A stretch of 64,000 nucleotides of DNA, from assembly GCF_000237925.1 (NCBI RefSeq), contig NC_031501.1, positions 5,214,166 to 5,278,165 of the forward strand, in the 5' to 3' direction. Shown piece by piece: positions 38,101-53,100 of this stretch (position 1 is the stretch's first letter; each line of letters starts with the position of its first letter). Under the pieces are notes generated by a model. That model worked only from the letters and a program-made list of their open reading frames with translations, was not told the origin of the DNA and searched no databases. Origin of the DNA: Schistosoma mansoni. Its lineage: Eukaryota; Platyhelminthes; Trematoda; Strigeidida; Schistosomatidae. Position numbers and translations under genes: made by a program.

Positions 38101-41100
38101 TTAGTAGTATTAAAATTACTGTTTGATTCATATTCTAATAATTTACAATTCCATTGATTCAATTTTTGTTTTGTTTCACTTGTAATAAAACCTGAATTTG
38201 ACAAAACAAATGGATGTTTTGGATACTGATGATTCAATTGTTGATGTTGTTTAAATGACATGTTAATTGTACCAGTGATAACATGTTCAATACGAAAATC
38301 AAATTTGACCGGGACTCGTTGATTTTTATTGTTTAATTTATACCATTGAATTTCTAAAAAGTTTGGAGGGGATGGGAGAGAGGCATGAAAAAGAGTAAAA
38401 CAATGAAGGGAATAATAATTTGATATAAAGTTATAATAGAAATAAAGTCAGTTACAACCAAAAATTTGAATAAAATTTCATGTAGAACTTAATATTGGGA
38501 ATCTTCATAGTATGCTGAATTCATTTTGAATTGATAAGCAAATGTCTGTTTTACTGTGATATGGTGAAAATGACATAGGATGAAGATATAATCACACGAA
38601 ATCTTTACTTCATTTAATATAGACTTCATTTCGTAGTGAATGAGAACACGAGTGGAGACAATAGAATGTATTTGAGCACAAAATTACAAACTATCTCAGT
38701 AAAATCAGACAACAAAACAGTAAACAGGTTAATTTGCAAACTATCAATCAATTGTCTCAATCTTGACTGTTTCTTCTGCAAATATCAGTCCATTGCCTAC
38801 GATTATTATTCTACATGCCTTTTCATACCAATTGCGTTTCTTTCCCGTTCTTTCGTTATCGATCTTCTACTGCAATACATTCAATGCCGGAGCATCGTTA
38901 TATACTACTTGTGTGGATATAAGTAGCCCACACCACAATTTTAAACAATTTGATGAGAATCCATTTCTTTCTTCATTTGTTCAATGTAAACTCTTGACTA
39001 AATAATATCATAACCAATTTGCTGAATAATAGCTAGTCTTATTTGAAATAAATCTTAAGTTTAGTTGTAAACTTAATAAGAACTAAGTATCAATTTTGAA
39101 GAACTCATAAGCTAGACAAGCCTACCATACAAGATTTAGTGACTTATTTTCGATTTGAATATTTTCGCCTGTTTATTGGGTTACAAGTTTTCATTACACA
39201 GGAGGTTTGAAGTGTTACGGTTATCCTTTAAAGTTATCATCAATATATTATTGAAGTGAATGAAGAAACACCAATCGATTGACGATATGGAGTGATATGG
39301 TGTGGCCGAGTATTGTTGGTCATTAGAATAAATTATTGATGCAAGCCATAAATTGTACAGAAACCAGAAGACAATGAAGATGCCTCGGATAAAGGTTTTA
39401 TCCTCATCAAATTACTCATGCATAAAATATTTATCATAGGAGCAAATATTTTTGTAAGTTAACTGAAAGATGAGGAGTTTAAAAAAAGGATTTCCTAGTT
39501 CTAATGAAATGAAGATCTGACTATTAAACTTAATTATCACTTGATATATCGAGTTCACCATCTTATCAAGGTCACGTTTTAGCATCAGTTAGACTACGAA
39601 GCATATTATAGGTCATGCGGATGCGTTGGATCAGTTGACGCGTATTGGCTGAATGATACTTTACTTGGTCACTTAATTGTGTTCCTACAGATCTCGTTCA
39701 GAATGTGATAACTTTGATTTATTACAGAATAGTAATCGGATTTGGACATCTACGTTCTCATTTGTGATAAAGTAACACCATTCCATCTGTTAAGATAAAT
39801 AACTTGAAATTATATTCACAAATTTCATTTCAAAAGCATACTGAATTTCATTTGCAGAGAATGGTATTTTTAAATATCAGGGACTCTAATTGCTCAGTCT
39901 ATACAGGATGATATAACTGGTCGGATGATATGTCCTGAACAATAATAACGAGGTAATAAAAACAAAATAAAATCATTTTCGTAGCACGTACCAGGGCTGT
40001 ATCAAATCAGTGGTTCAGTGGATAATACCTTAGAGTTTGAAGGGAATGATAATGGATTTAGGTCCTAATGTTAGCATAAACTCTGAGATACAAGTATGTA
40101 CAACGTGAGAGATCCAACTAGTTCGTAATGAGTGTCAGTTGGATGACCATTGAAAAGCAAGAAACACTGGAATGCTGTTTCGTTTCAGATTTAAAGTTTA
40201 TTTCAGTGTTAACGCATGACGTTATAAAAAGTCGAGTTAAGAATCTTTTTATCAGTTACAATCGATTTCCACGTACGGAGTTGTGGATGCACACTGATGA
40301 GGAGTTCCATAATAGGGTGAAATGACAGTCCACTGCTACAAGGTTTTCAGTGATGGTCTAGTTAAAATCATTGAATGGTTTGAACTGTGAAAATTGAACT
40401 TTAATTTCGTTTGGGTTTTCATTTATCTGAAAATTTGTTGTTAATCGGTCCAGCCTGATCCCTATTTTATCTTAAAGATAGAAGTGACTAATTCCACTCT
40501 TAAATAAATAAATATCGCTATTATAGATAGACGCTAGCAAGTGTCTCACCGAAAACCCAGAGAGAATAGAAAAGACCTTATCGTTCACTATAACGATTTT
40601 TAGTTATTCAGTCGAAAATGTGAAATTTTTGTTAGACTGGAATGGTTTAGAATGGTATCGTCAAGTAATTATGACAGCATTTTGATTCATTCAGTCTTTA
40701 TCTGATTCTTTGCATTCATTGTTACAAATTATTAGAGCACACAATTTTGACTGAACACACTACTTAAATACTACTTAAATACATACTACTTAAATACCCT
40801 TCTTTATTAGCTATGATCCTATCAGTAATAAAAGTTTTTGGAAAAAAACATTTTCTGAAGAATTTAAGAAAAGCCTTCAAAGATTTATTGAAATTTAATT
40901 TTTTTTTAATTACTAACCGCATTGTTCATTATATGGTATAGAATATTCCATTCTGATTGGAAATCCTTCTATAACACTGAGTTCATGTTTATTATTATTA
41001 TGATCTGATTCAGTTATGAAATTGAATGATGATTTATTTAAATTTGTATCAGTTGATACTGGACTAGATGCTTGAAATGATAGTTTTTTAACAGTTTCCT

Positions 41101-44100
41101 AAATTGAAATAAACAATTAGTGGATGAAAGAATTAAGTAGTATAAAAACTATAGATACAACAAAAGAGCTGATATAGATAGAATTAAAACAAAAACAGAT
41201 TATTATTAGAAGGGGGGTTTTGTGGAGATTTTAGTAATTTTATAGTTGAAATCATGAGTCGATTGAAGCTCGTGAGGCGGGATTGTGGATGCACACTGCT
41301 GAAGAGTCCCACAACAGGACTTCCAGGTTTTCCATAGTGGTTTAGCTTCAATTGGTTTATGATTTCAACTATAAAAAAACAGATTAAACATTATATTGTA
41401 GAGTTGACTTAACTTTTTTTTGATTAATTTTCACGGTTAAAAACATTACTGATTGTGTATAATAAGTAAGTTGTTAACCGATTCCTCAATAACAGAATTA
41501 ACGGAGTAGGTGAGTAAATGACATATCCTTAATATCAACAATATTTTTGTGTTGTTGTTTTAAGTTTGTATCTTTTTGAAAATTGGCAAATATTTACAAT
41601 GAATCAGATGATTTCATGGAGATTATGATTGATAACGTCTTCGTATTATAAACTGAGTAATGCATTAAGAAAACGAAACTTATTAACTGAAACAAACATA
41701 ATATCTTGACTGAACAGTGTCATGAACTTCAGTGTTTGTGTTCTTTAAATTTTACTTATCATGTTTGTGATATGAGCATTGAAATTGATTTTAAACATTT
41801 ATGTAGATTTAACGAAGTTGAGATGGTGGAAAAGATTTATATCTCAGGTAGATGATTTAGATTGAGTTTTGTTCTCTTAGCTGGATGGTTTGGTCGTGGG
41901 GTTTTCATTGTTCTTGTGAACAATATCATCAGCATAAACTATCCATCTCAGACAGCAAAGTTCCACCTAAATTCAATGTGGTTTTCATTTTATTTATGTT
42001 ACTCAAACGACAATTGAGAACAGGGGAACAGTATACAATATATTCTGTTCTTGCTTTGGACATTTCAGCAGTATGAGGTGACAACCTCACATTTAGTTTG
42101 AAGGCAGAAACTTTAACTCTCATTGAGTGCATGATGTATTTGAGTTGAAATAGGAAGGTCCATATTTTTATTTTTTGTCAATTGTAAATGATGTATATTC
42201 ATGAACCATGCCTAATACTATTTGGAAATTATTATTTCATTCTTGGCTATTAATAACTACAAGTAACTCACTTGTTTCATAGAATTAAGGTCCGAATAAA
42301 GCTGAAAAGAATTAAGAAAATTAATCAACAAATCATTTTATGTAATGAAACAAAGAGAGACTAAATAAATTAGATGAATTAGATTGATAGTGGTGACTGT
42401 AAATCGACAGTAACATTATACTATTTGAGATAGGTAGTAATTAAACCTGATATAGTCAGGTTTCAAATTCAGTGGATCGTGAATAGTCTACCAAAGTCTA
42501 AACCCTACGATTATCTATGTTTTAGATTAGTTTTTAACAAGGTTCACACATTCCTAATTAAATTGTGTGTGTATGACTGGTGTAACTATGCTCAATAGAA
42601 CGACTCTTTTTTGATGTCTAGTCATTCTACCTTTTAATATTCATTCGATAGTCGAATTTTCTATCGATAATCATTATTTAACCACATTTTTCATACCAAC
42701 GTAAGGGTTGTTCATTGATGCATATGACACATGCAATTTTTCTTTCTGTGTAACTGCGGTCGCTCCTCCGAATTTCTCTGTAAGTTTGGTTTCCAGAACG
42801 TTAATAAATTCTCAGATCCGAGAGTAGTCACCATTCGGTCTTCCTCTTTTCTGCTTCCTTTCAGGATTCCAAGTTAGGGCTTGCCTCGTGACGCAGTTTG
42901 GTGATTTCCTAAATGTATGTCCTATCCACCTCAAACGTCTTTTCCTAACTTCCTGTTCATCTGAAAGCTGACTTGTTCTCTCGCACAGTAGGCTGTCTCT
43001 AATGGTATCCTGTCAACGGACATTGATTATTCAGCGAAAATAACTTTTTATAAATACCTTTACTTTGTTGATGATGGTTGTAGTAGTTCTCGGATTTTCA
43101 GCTGTGTACATTAGAACTGTCTTGATGTTCATATTTAAGATTCTCACACTGATATTGGTTGACAGAGAGTTGTTTCGAGTTCCATATGTCCTTCAGTTGT
43201 AAGAATGCAGCCCTTACTTTATCAATCCTTGCCTTTACATCTGTATCAGATACTCTTTGTTCATCGATGATGTTTCCCAGGTACGTAAAAGATTCCAAAT
43301 CTTCCAGAGTTTCTCCATCAAGTATGATTGGGTTGGTGTTATCTGTTTGAGGATCTTGCTTTTTCCTTTGTGTATGTTGAGGCCTATTGATGCAGAGGCT
43401 GCTGCTATATTTGCTGTCTTTGTCTGTATTTGTTTGTGTGTATGAGATAACAGGGCTAGGTCACCTGCGAAGTCCAAATCTTCTAACTGATTCTAAGCTG
43501 TCCATTGTATCCGTGCTTTCCGTCAGATGTCAAGGTTTTCATAATCCAGTTGACCGCCAGAAGAAAGAGGAAGGGGGAGAGTAGACAACCTTGTCTAACT
43601 CCGATATTTACTTGGAATGCATCTGTCAGCTGTCCTCCATGCACCACTTTGCACTATTGTCCGTCGTATGAGTTCATCTACTGTATTCATATTTAGTTAG
43701 GTGATTGATCATAACCGAAATAATTCATAAAATATCCTTTCATTGTTACAGTTCATAATGAAAATTATTATTAAAAATAAGCCCATTAAATATTATAACA
43801 ATTATAGTAATAAATTAATTTTAATCAAAAATACTTTATTATAAAGAACTTCAGCCAATCGTCCTTCTACACCATCACGATCAACCATTGTAACAGATTC
43901 TTTATCATCTTCAACAGCCAAACTGTTTGTATCTGTAATACCCTATCCAAGTTAAATTGATAGTAATAATAATAATAATAATAATATGATTAAGTATGAT
44001 AACGCATTATAATTTCATTTTGAATTTGGTTTTTATTTAACAAATTTTGTATAAAAAATATAAAATGAAATGTTGACACAACCGGATTATTTTGCTTCGC

Positions 44101-47100
44101 TAAGCATTTCTTCATTTTCAGTTTTTTCAACGAAATTCTCCTCTTTGTTACGTTACATTTCACTTCCTTCACTTCGTTTTTTTTGATTGTCTGTCTGGAT
44201 CAGTGAGTGTATGAAATATATGTATTCAAAACTCATTCTCGTATTCGGCTTATTTTATTTCATTAGTCTCTAATGTGAATTAAGTCGATAAGAATATACG
44301 AGGGTTGGTGGAATGTATGTTTCGATTACAATCAGCCAAATATTTTACCAGAGCTATATATTGGGCCGCTAAAACTTGTTTCATCAATATAGAGAACTGA
44401 TTTATCTGAATCACATAGATTCAGCAAATTGAAAATAAGTTACATATTCTGGAAAAATATTACACAGTAACTAGAAAAAGCAACACATTATAGTTGTGAT
44501 ACACAACATTGGGCTCAAATTTCAGTAAGTCTACATAGATGAAAAAGTGGACCTGAAGATAAATAATAAAATTCATTTTATACCACTTTTAGCGAGGAAA
44601 GTAAACTCAGGTATCAGAATATACCCGAATGCTAAAAGTGGAAATCATGGTCTTTCAGTTAATGGTTTATCTGAGTATACACGTCATATTCATTTTTGTA
44701 AATGCATTAAACTCAACTTGGTAAATATATTGAACGGATTTTTTAAGGGTATTTTATTTTAAAAGTCATTATCAATTAGATATTCGGACACTATAACATA
44801 TCCCGTTACATCAATCAGTAGTGCAATAAGTCTTCATCATAGCTACTTCTGGAATGATTTTAAAATTTGAATGTCTCTTAATAGCCAACTAATAAAAACA
44901 GATTGCCAAAATTTAAAATCAAAGTAAAAACATACTTTTACACTATATCCAACTATTCGACCAATTTCACCCTCTAAAGTATCCATTACATATGGAGTAA
45001 TATTCTTAGTGTTCATACCTTGACTCATTCGTTCCTCTAGTAAATTACAGTTAACATAGAAGAGCGGATAGAAAATAAAGGATAGTGAAATATTAGGAAT
45101 TACTTGTTTAAATATCAGTAATTTTAATAGTATTAACTTTCCTATTACCCTCTAAGTGTCAAAACGGGAATATTTAGTAAATTAATGATAAAACTGTTGA
45201 TCATTATTAGCGACAAATGTATCACTTGTATCTGTGTATCTATCAAGGATATATTCGTAGCTTAGTAAGATGTTTTTGGTGATTAGTTTGCATTTTCTGT
45301 ATTGATTACGTTAATCCTGAAGCTTTCGTTGTCTTTCTGGATAACTTAATAAGAATCTCGAAACTTTATTAAAGTGATTAGATTTCATATGTATTCATTA
45401 CTTAGTAGTGATAAACGTCAGGTTTACATACTCTTGGATACTGATGAGATTTTGTCAATCACGTTGCAATGTGAACGTTAGTCTAAGTGACTACATGTCA
45501 AGTACACTATGTTTTAATGTAAGTTGGTTGAAATTAGGAAATTTGTAGGAAACTTTGAACCTTAGTTTCGTGCCGGTTAATATTTATCAGCGAAACGTTT
45601 CTGGAATCCTGAGGGAACTATGGATTTCAGTGAGGTTAGAACCAGAGTCATATAATTTCATGGGCAGAGACATTACTACTGCGATGATATGTTGTGAGTC
45701 CTAAGTAGACATACAAGTTTTTTTCTACATATCTGACCGTTTAGTTTATTGTTCAGGGAAACATTAGTCTTGTAACAGATTTATCTGGGTGGTCGGATTC
45801 GTGGGTGTATAAATATGTTTGAGGCCTCAGTGCTTTCAATAGTAATTAATCCCCACCACTAAAGTCAACAAAATACTCATGAGCACATTTTTTCGGGTTG
45901 GCTGAATTATTTATCAGTAAATTTTAAAGTATATTATATTATTGACTGATAGATTGTAATTATATTTCTTCAAATCAGCAAAAAGCAGAGACGGGCTGAT
46001 ATGATGTTTTCATATATTCATCGATTACTTTGTTCTAACTCCTTCGCTGCTGGCTATTAGAGTGAGTAGGTGCAGATGACTGCCCTATTATTAACAAAAG
46101 TCTACAATCATCAAGTAATTTATCACTTCTACTCATTACTTGGGCCTTACGTGATTATCACTTATTTAGTGCTGTCACTGAACTAAACCAATGATTCAAA
46201 GATGTCTAAAATCGTATACTAACAAATTATGGATGTCTTTAGCTTCTCAAGGATGTATTTATTACAGATTAGGCTGCTATATAATGTTCTCAACTTTTAA
46301 TGTGTAGACGGATACACCATCTATATCAAAAAAACTATTTCATTCTGTTTTATGTCACTAGTTGAAGTTAGTAGTAAGTAACTTTTTGAAAAGATGGATA
46401 AATAAAACGCCACAACCAAAGAGTAGCTAATTTTAAATTATTGATCGTTATATCTTCAGAAAGTACTCATCAAATGGTTGGTTTAAGACAGCTTTTTCTA
46501 CCTGTTTAAATGAAAGCTTTCATCTAAATCATTATTTAATTTCATCATATCCTGTAGTTTAAAATATCAATCAGTCAACAATAAATGAGTTTAACTGTGT
46601 CCGGAGTTAGATAGGTATTACTGAAGACAATGAATGATAATAGTGTTTTATCGTCTATGTATAAAGGTTGGAACTGTGAACCGTGGAGGTGTCAACTTAA
46701 GGGTCTAAATTTAACCCGCTCAATTAGTTGCTCACTTCACTTGATTCATGAAGCAAAATTAAAAAAAAATTATGATTAGTTGTATTATTTTCTGATAAGA
46801 TGTTTGGTGCAAAGGTAAATTTTTTGCAATGTATTGTTTGTGTGATAATAACGTGACGAAAAAGGAAGATTTATTATACGTGAAGTAGGAGATAACAATG
46901 ATAGTTCTGTCTTTCATTATTTTCCCAAATTGATTAAACTATGGCACTTTTAGTATCCTTTCATTATATAAAAGGGGATTACTTCTGGTGCATATATTCT
47001 TAATACTTGTGGAGCAAATTAGTTTACATAGGAAACGATTTGAAAGATGCATCAAGGTGGTATTTTAGGCGAAAACGTTCTTCCATCATCGGTGACTGAA

Positions 47101-50100
47101 AATAATAGAGCTAATACTGTTACTACTTGTAATATATGGAGATTTGTCTTGATAATTTCATATCATTGTGCTAATACGTATGACAACTTTAACTGATATA
47201 GATTTGTGTCAGGTTCTACATTGGTCATGATTAACTAGCTGTGAATAAAAAAGTGAAAACTTTTCTCTCTTAGTTGTTTTCATAATCTCAACTTCGTTAA
47301 TCAAGAAAATTGTCACATTACACTGAATGTTTTGCTTGAATTTGAAAACTACTGCTCTTTATTAAATAATATCCGTTTTGTAATTGACAATAAAATATCC
47401 AAATGCCTGTGGAAAGCAGTAAATATTTATTAATTCTGGAACTTTTTGATAAAATATGTGTAAATTGTGTGTTTATTCCAAAAAACCTTCAGGAATCTGA
47501 ACTAAACTAACAAAACAGTTGTTAGCCTGTTGGTGATAAACATTGAGATAGATTCCTAAAATTCCATCAAGAAGTCATAATTGGTGGAAATCAACAATGT
47601 CTACAAAGAAATAGTCATCATCTATCTTGTAACTTAAATTTTTAAAACACAATGAGGATTTAAATTGGGCTTCGTACCAGTGTAAGAAACACTCCATAAT
47701 ATGCCATGTGTATGTTGGACTGACATCAATAACTTAATTCAAGAAGAAACCTGTATTGACAAACTTGCAAAATAAAGTCTTACTCTATATTGGTAAGCAC
47801 CATAGTTTGTTTTTATTGATCCAATAAGTAAGAGGCATGAATAGTAATGAATGTAGTTTAGTTGGTTAAAGAATCCTGCCGAAATGAACGAATGTAAATA
47901 TTAGTGAAATGATTTGGCATTGAAAGGCTGGTCAGACTAGTTTGAACAGAGCAAACCAAATATTCACATGCTATTTATGCGATAAAAATTCTATTGGTTT
48001 TTGACTACTAGCAATTTAATCAGTAGTTAAACTAAAATAACGTAAAATTCTAGCATTTTTAAATTTAAAAGTTACTTTCTTTTGATAGACTTAGATAATG
48101 CAATGAAAATATGAAGTTAACTAGAAATATATGATTTATCGGGTCAATATACTTCTAACAGTCTGATCACAAGTTTACTCGTGAAGAAATTTGTAGATAG
48201 AAAACCAAAGGTCGACCAAATAGATTGAAAGATAAGAGGAAAACAAAGATCATAAGTAAAAGGACATGAAACACCACTCCGGATAATAAATCAACCTTAC
48301 CAGGGTAGGTTTATCGTAAGTACAGATTTTTTTGAACACAAGGAGGTTTGAACCATCATATGGTTGGGGCTTCAAAAAACCTATGGTGTCTTGTGCTAAT
48401 ACTTTGTGGTGGCATTTAACATCGTTTTGATTATTGCCTTGGTTTTTTCTCTTACTTTCAATCTGTCCTATCGTTATTTGGTTTCTACCTACAAATGTTT
48501 TGACAAGTAAATATGTCATAAGACTGTTGGGAATGTAGTGCACTAATATATTACATAGTTATGGTCCTAATAGTTAAATGTTCATGAGAACATGTAAAAA
48601 CTTCCACTTACTTTCAGTTGTTACGTAGAGAATTTGAATAAAATTTCTCATTTCACGGCAGGCATTCTTTTTAAACTTCATGCTCACACTTTCATCTTAA
48701 GAAAAAATGGAAAATATTACTTTTCAAAGTTTCTTTTATAACCTCACCAAATGTTAAAAAACGCATTTGTGAACATTTTCCTAAATAACAAACAATATAG
48801 GTGTACGAAGTCATAGAAATTGTCAGAAGTTAAATAAACTGTAACAGAGTAGAATGCGTTTGAATAACCTAAGAATACCATTTTTATATTTCGTTAACTT
48901 TAGTGAAAATTTATTATGCTTCTTAGTAGCGTATGGTATTTATGGTGTTGTGTAACTCCTAGGAACATCAACGGGAACACAACAGCATTACCGTAATGAA
49001 AGCTGCATATAAGTAATTATAAATGTTATCAGACTTTGAAAGAGAGCTTTATATTTCAAGAAAAGATTATCAACAAAGTGTATATTGGTTTAAACCAAGT
49101 ATATCACACAACAATTAGTCTAGAGGTATTACTAAGAAAATGATAAGTTACAGGTAAGGTTTGATGATCGATACAACATTCTGTTCAATACAGAAGTATA
49201 ACAATTAATAATAACAACAAAGTAATTACTGTCAGGGAAGGTTCGCAACTAAAAAAATGATTCAAATGTTTCTTTATTGTGTAACTGATGATAGTAGAGT
49301 CTTCTATTGCTTTTTAACTAATAAACTTAGGTTACTCCTAAATTTATATTTTTATGGATTTGGTTTAAATGTAGCTCACAAAACTGACGTGGTAGAAATT
49401 ACTTAAGTGAAAAATGTACATGTTAGAACTTATACCGAAGGTTGAAGATTAGTATCTCAAGTACATATCACACGAGATACCATTCTGATAATGTTTAACA
49501 CAACAACAAAGGGTTTCTAGTGAATACTCGTATAATATTCTTGCAGAACATTTTCTAATTATGCGAGGATCCTTTACTTATACGATGTAAAAGCTGAAGG
49601 GATCTCCACCATCCTATTGAGTAATTATATGTACTACACGATATATCATTTGTAGTAGTTTCGCTTTGTTACCCAATCATCCTCGTAATCGTTATTATAT
49701 GAACCTCAACGGTATTTGAAATCACGGGTCAATGAGAAGCAGTAACTACACTTCATTAATGGATAGCGCAGACCACAAAGCTATAAGCACACCGAGTGAA
49801 TTTGAAGCTGATAGATGAATATGTATGTGCAAGCAAATACATAGGCAAATTTATATTCAAATCGCATAAGAGCACAGCAAGGTCAAGCATAAGCCAAAAA
49901 TAGGATTTGAGTATACATATATATGGGGAAGTACATCTGGAACTCAAAACAATTGTCAATCAACATCATGATCAGAATTTTCAATAAAAGTGTCAAGACA
50001 GTTCTACTGTATGGGGCGGAAACCTGGAGAACTACGAAAGCCACCATTCAGAAAATACAGGTGTTTATTAACAGTTGTCTACGCAAAATACTTCGGGTTT

Positions 50101-53100
50101 GTTGGCCAGACACTATGAGAAACAACCTACTGTGGTAAAGAACAAACTAGATTTCATTGGAGGAAGGTATCGGCAAGAACTGCTGAAAGTGAATAGGACA
50201 CACATTGGGGAAAGCAGACAACTGCGTCACAAGGCAAACCCTCACTCGGAATCCTGGAGGCCAAAGGAGAAGAGGAAGACCAAAGAACATATTACGCCGA
50301 GAAATGGAGACAGACATGAGAAGAATGAACAAGAATTGTATAGAACTAGAAAGGAAGCTCAGGATAGAGTGTGTTACAGAATGCTGGTCAGCGGCCTATG
50401 CTCTATTGGTGGTAACAGGCCTAAGTAATACATGGGGAAGAGAATGAATCATCAAGTGATATTTAAGTAAACAACATTTTAGCCAGAGTCTATCATGTGA
50501 TCTGATGATCATAACAGTACATAGTAAAAGACAAATTGCTACTGTTCTATTAACATTTTCTGTCAAGGTAAGTTAATAAAAAAAGGGCTTAACCAAAATT
50601 AACCATAATCGAAATTGATTGTAGGATAATAAACAAAGATGGATAGTGGATAGCAGTGGAATCCGGGACGCGAGTTTCGTCCCATTTGGGATTCGTCAGC
50701 TGGATGTACCTGCATATCAGAGTCAGAGTTGATGTTCACTATGAGACTCGTACCTAGTACCTTTCATCAATGAGAGACTGATCAATTGCAGTCGTAAACA
50801 TCAATGGGAAGACTCAAACAAGGATAGTTTCTATACATTATCTATTTTCAGAACTTTAGTATTCTACCAACTCTTTAAAGAGATGGCTCAAATCATTACA
50901 GTTATTATCATTATTATTAATACACAATTCGGGTTATTATTATTACTATTATAATTATTATTACTATTATTATTGATATTACTATTATTATTATTATATT
51001 TGACAAGATAAGTTGATTTGCTCTACTTTTCATATTTTCCTTTCAATTTCAAATATTAAAAAAAATTTCATAATTTGAAAATTTGTTCATTCATGGTTCG
51101 GTTTCTAGGAGAAAAAAGAGATAAGTATGTCTACATGTTTTTTATTCGGTTACCTGTCAATCATTTTATTTAACTTAATAACGGGGGAAAAAGCCAAGAT
51201 GACAGTAGTGAGGTGAAATAATTACTTCAAAAGTACAAAAAAACATGATGGAATGTCAATCAAATTATTCGAGAGAGAGAGAGAGAAGAAAAAAGCAATC
51301 ACTTTTGAACATTTTTTTCCTTTAAAACTACTATCTTAGTTTCAAAATGAAGACGTGTATAATGAATACAACGTATTGAACAGATGAAACTGTTATATTC
51401 TATAATTCTATTTAAATATTTATCATGATTCTGATGTGAATAGAGAAACAAGAAGCCTGGATAAACTATGGAAGCTATTTTTGGGGACGTTATTTCATTT
51501 AATTCAAAGCTTGTTAAACAGTAACATTTACTTTTGTCCCTAGTCGTGTATTCTACAGATCATAAGCTTTCGTTTGATGTATTATTTACTATCATAGCCT
51601 TTCCTGTTTCCAAGCTTTTGTGATTCAAAAGTAATCTTTTGTACTCTATTTTTTACTCTAATCCCCTAGTTTTGGACATAATTGTGTTTTCCTAATTGTT
51701 TGTGAGTTGTAGTCTGGTTACTCATCTATTTATTCATGTATCTAATCTGAATTGGAACTAGATTGGAGTGTGATTTGGAACTGGGAATAAATTGACTGGT
51801 GTTCTAGTTGACTTGTCTTCTTTCTCTCTCGTGCTTGTCAGGCAATCAGATGATAGGATAATTCTCGTCTCACTACCCCAAGCAGTTGGTCTCATTTCGA
51901 ATTCATGAATACTAACCTCAAGGTTATACCAATCAGCTTATAGCGTCAATGCCTTAATGTAGATTGAGACAAGTTATCTTCTGTATATTACTGGGTAGAT
52001 AGATATCAAGAATGTAACAGATTCAATTTTGAAATCTTTATAGTATGAATCAATTTGTTGAAACTCTAAATATTTTGTTGAGTTATTTTTGTGGAATGTG
52101 TTTACTAGCTGAGATTGATCGAATGAATGAGTTATGAAGCTAAATCAATAACAAAAGTCTGTAAATTATATTTTCAATCTTGAAATCAAAGAATTTGTCG
52201 AAAATCACTGGTTGTAAAGAACTGACGGAAGTTGAAATTTTAGTGATTTGTAGGTCTTTCATTAATTGTAATATTAAACTATTTACATCTACTACATATT
52301 ATGCTATGATCAAAAGTATCGGTTTTAATTAAATTATACTGAAATATACACTAGTAACTTATGATTTATGTTTACGTTTTGATTTATACAGAAAATATAT
52401 TCTCAAGTTTACTGATAAGCTTCAATTCTAATTATCATTGGTCTATGGGTTATGATTTACACTTATACATTAACGAAAGTCTCGTGGTGAACATGAACTC
52501 ATCAAGCGACTCAGTAGAAATCTAATTACCAAACCTTTCAATGACAATCAGTATTGGTGATACAGTTCTATCCTTTATTATTTCAGTCTCTTAGTCACCG
52601 TGTCAAATACTAAGTTTACTTAACTTCACAGAGTATTGAATCGCACTATATAACTGTTCAATCTACCTCTAAGAAATTCACTAACATAGATATGATTATT
52701 ATTGATTTAAGACACTTTCTAAAGATTTGGAATGATCATAATTATAGCCATCAACTGTGGTACAAAAATTGCTATACAATACCCTTCGCTTAGAAAATAT
52801 TATTTAGCTAATTTTAATTCATGATGAATACCATAGTCTTTAACTGAAATTATACTTCACCTGGCTTCGAAACTGAATGAAATGAATGGTCGTATCTTGA
52901 GAGAAGACTCATGTCATTACACGTTTAACTTCTATAGATTTATTCTAATTGATAACAGATGAAAATGGTTACTGGACTAATAAAATAATTATTTGATCAA
53001 AATTTAGTACAATCTAATGGTTATAAACAATAGATGAAATCCATCAGTTTATCCAACAGTATTCTTCTTTTCAATAGTTGAGATCATGAGTCAATTGAAG

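Noticed and set aside
38636-39005. Plus-strand frames with hydrophobic stretches as membrane proteins
   Set aside because: They overlap dispersed repeat R copy 3, and the hydrophobicity follows from T-rich DNA.
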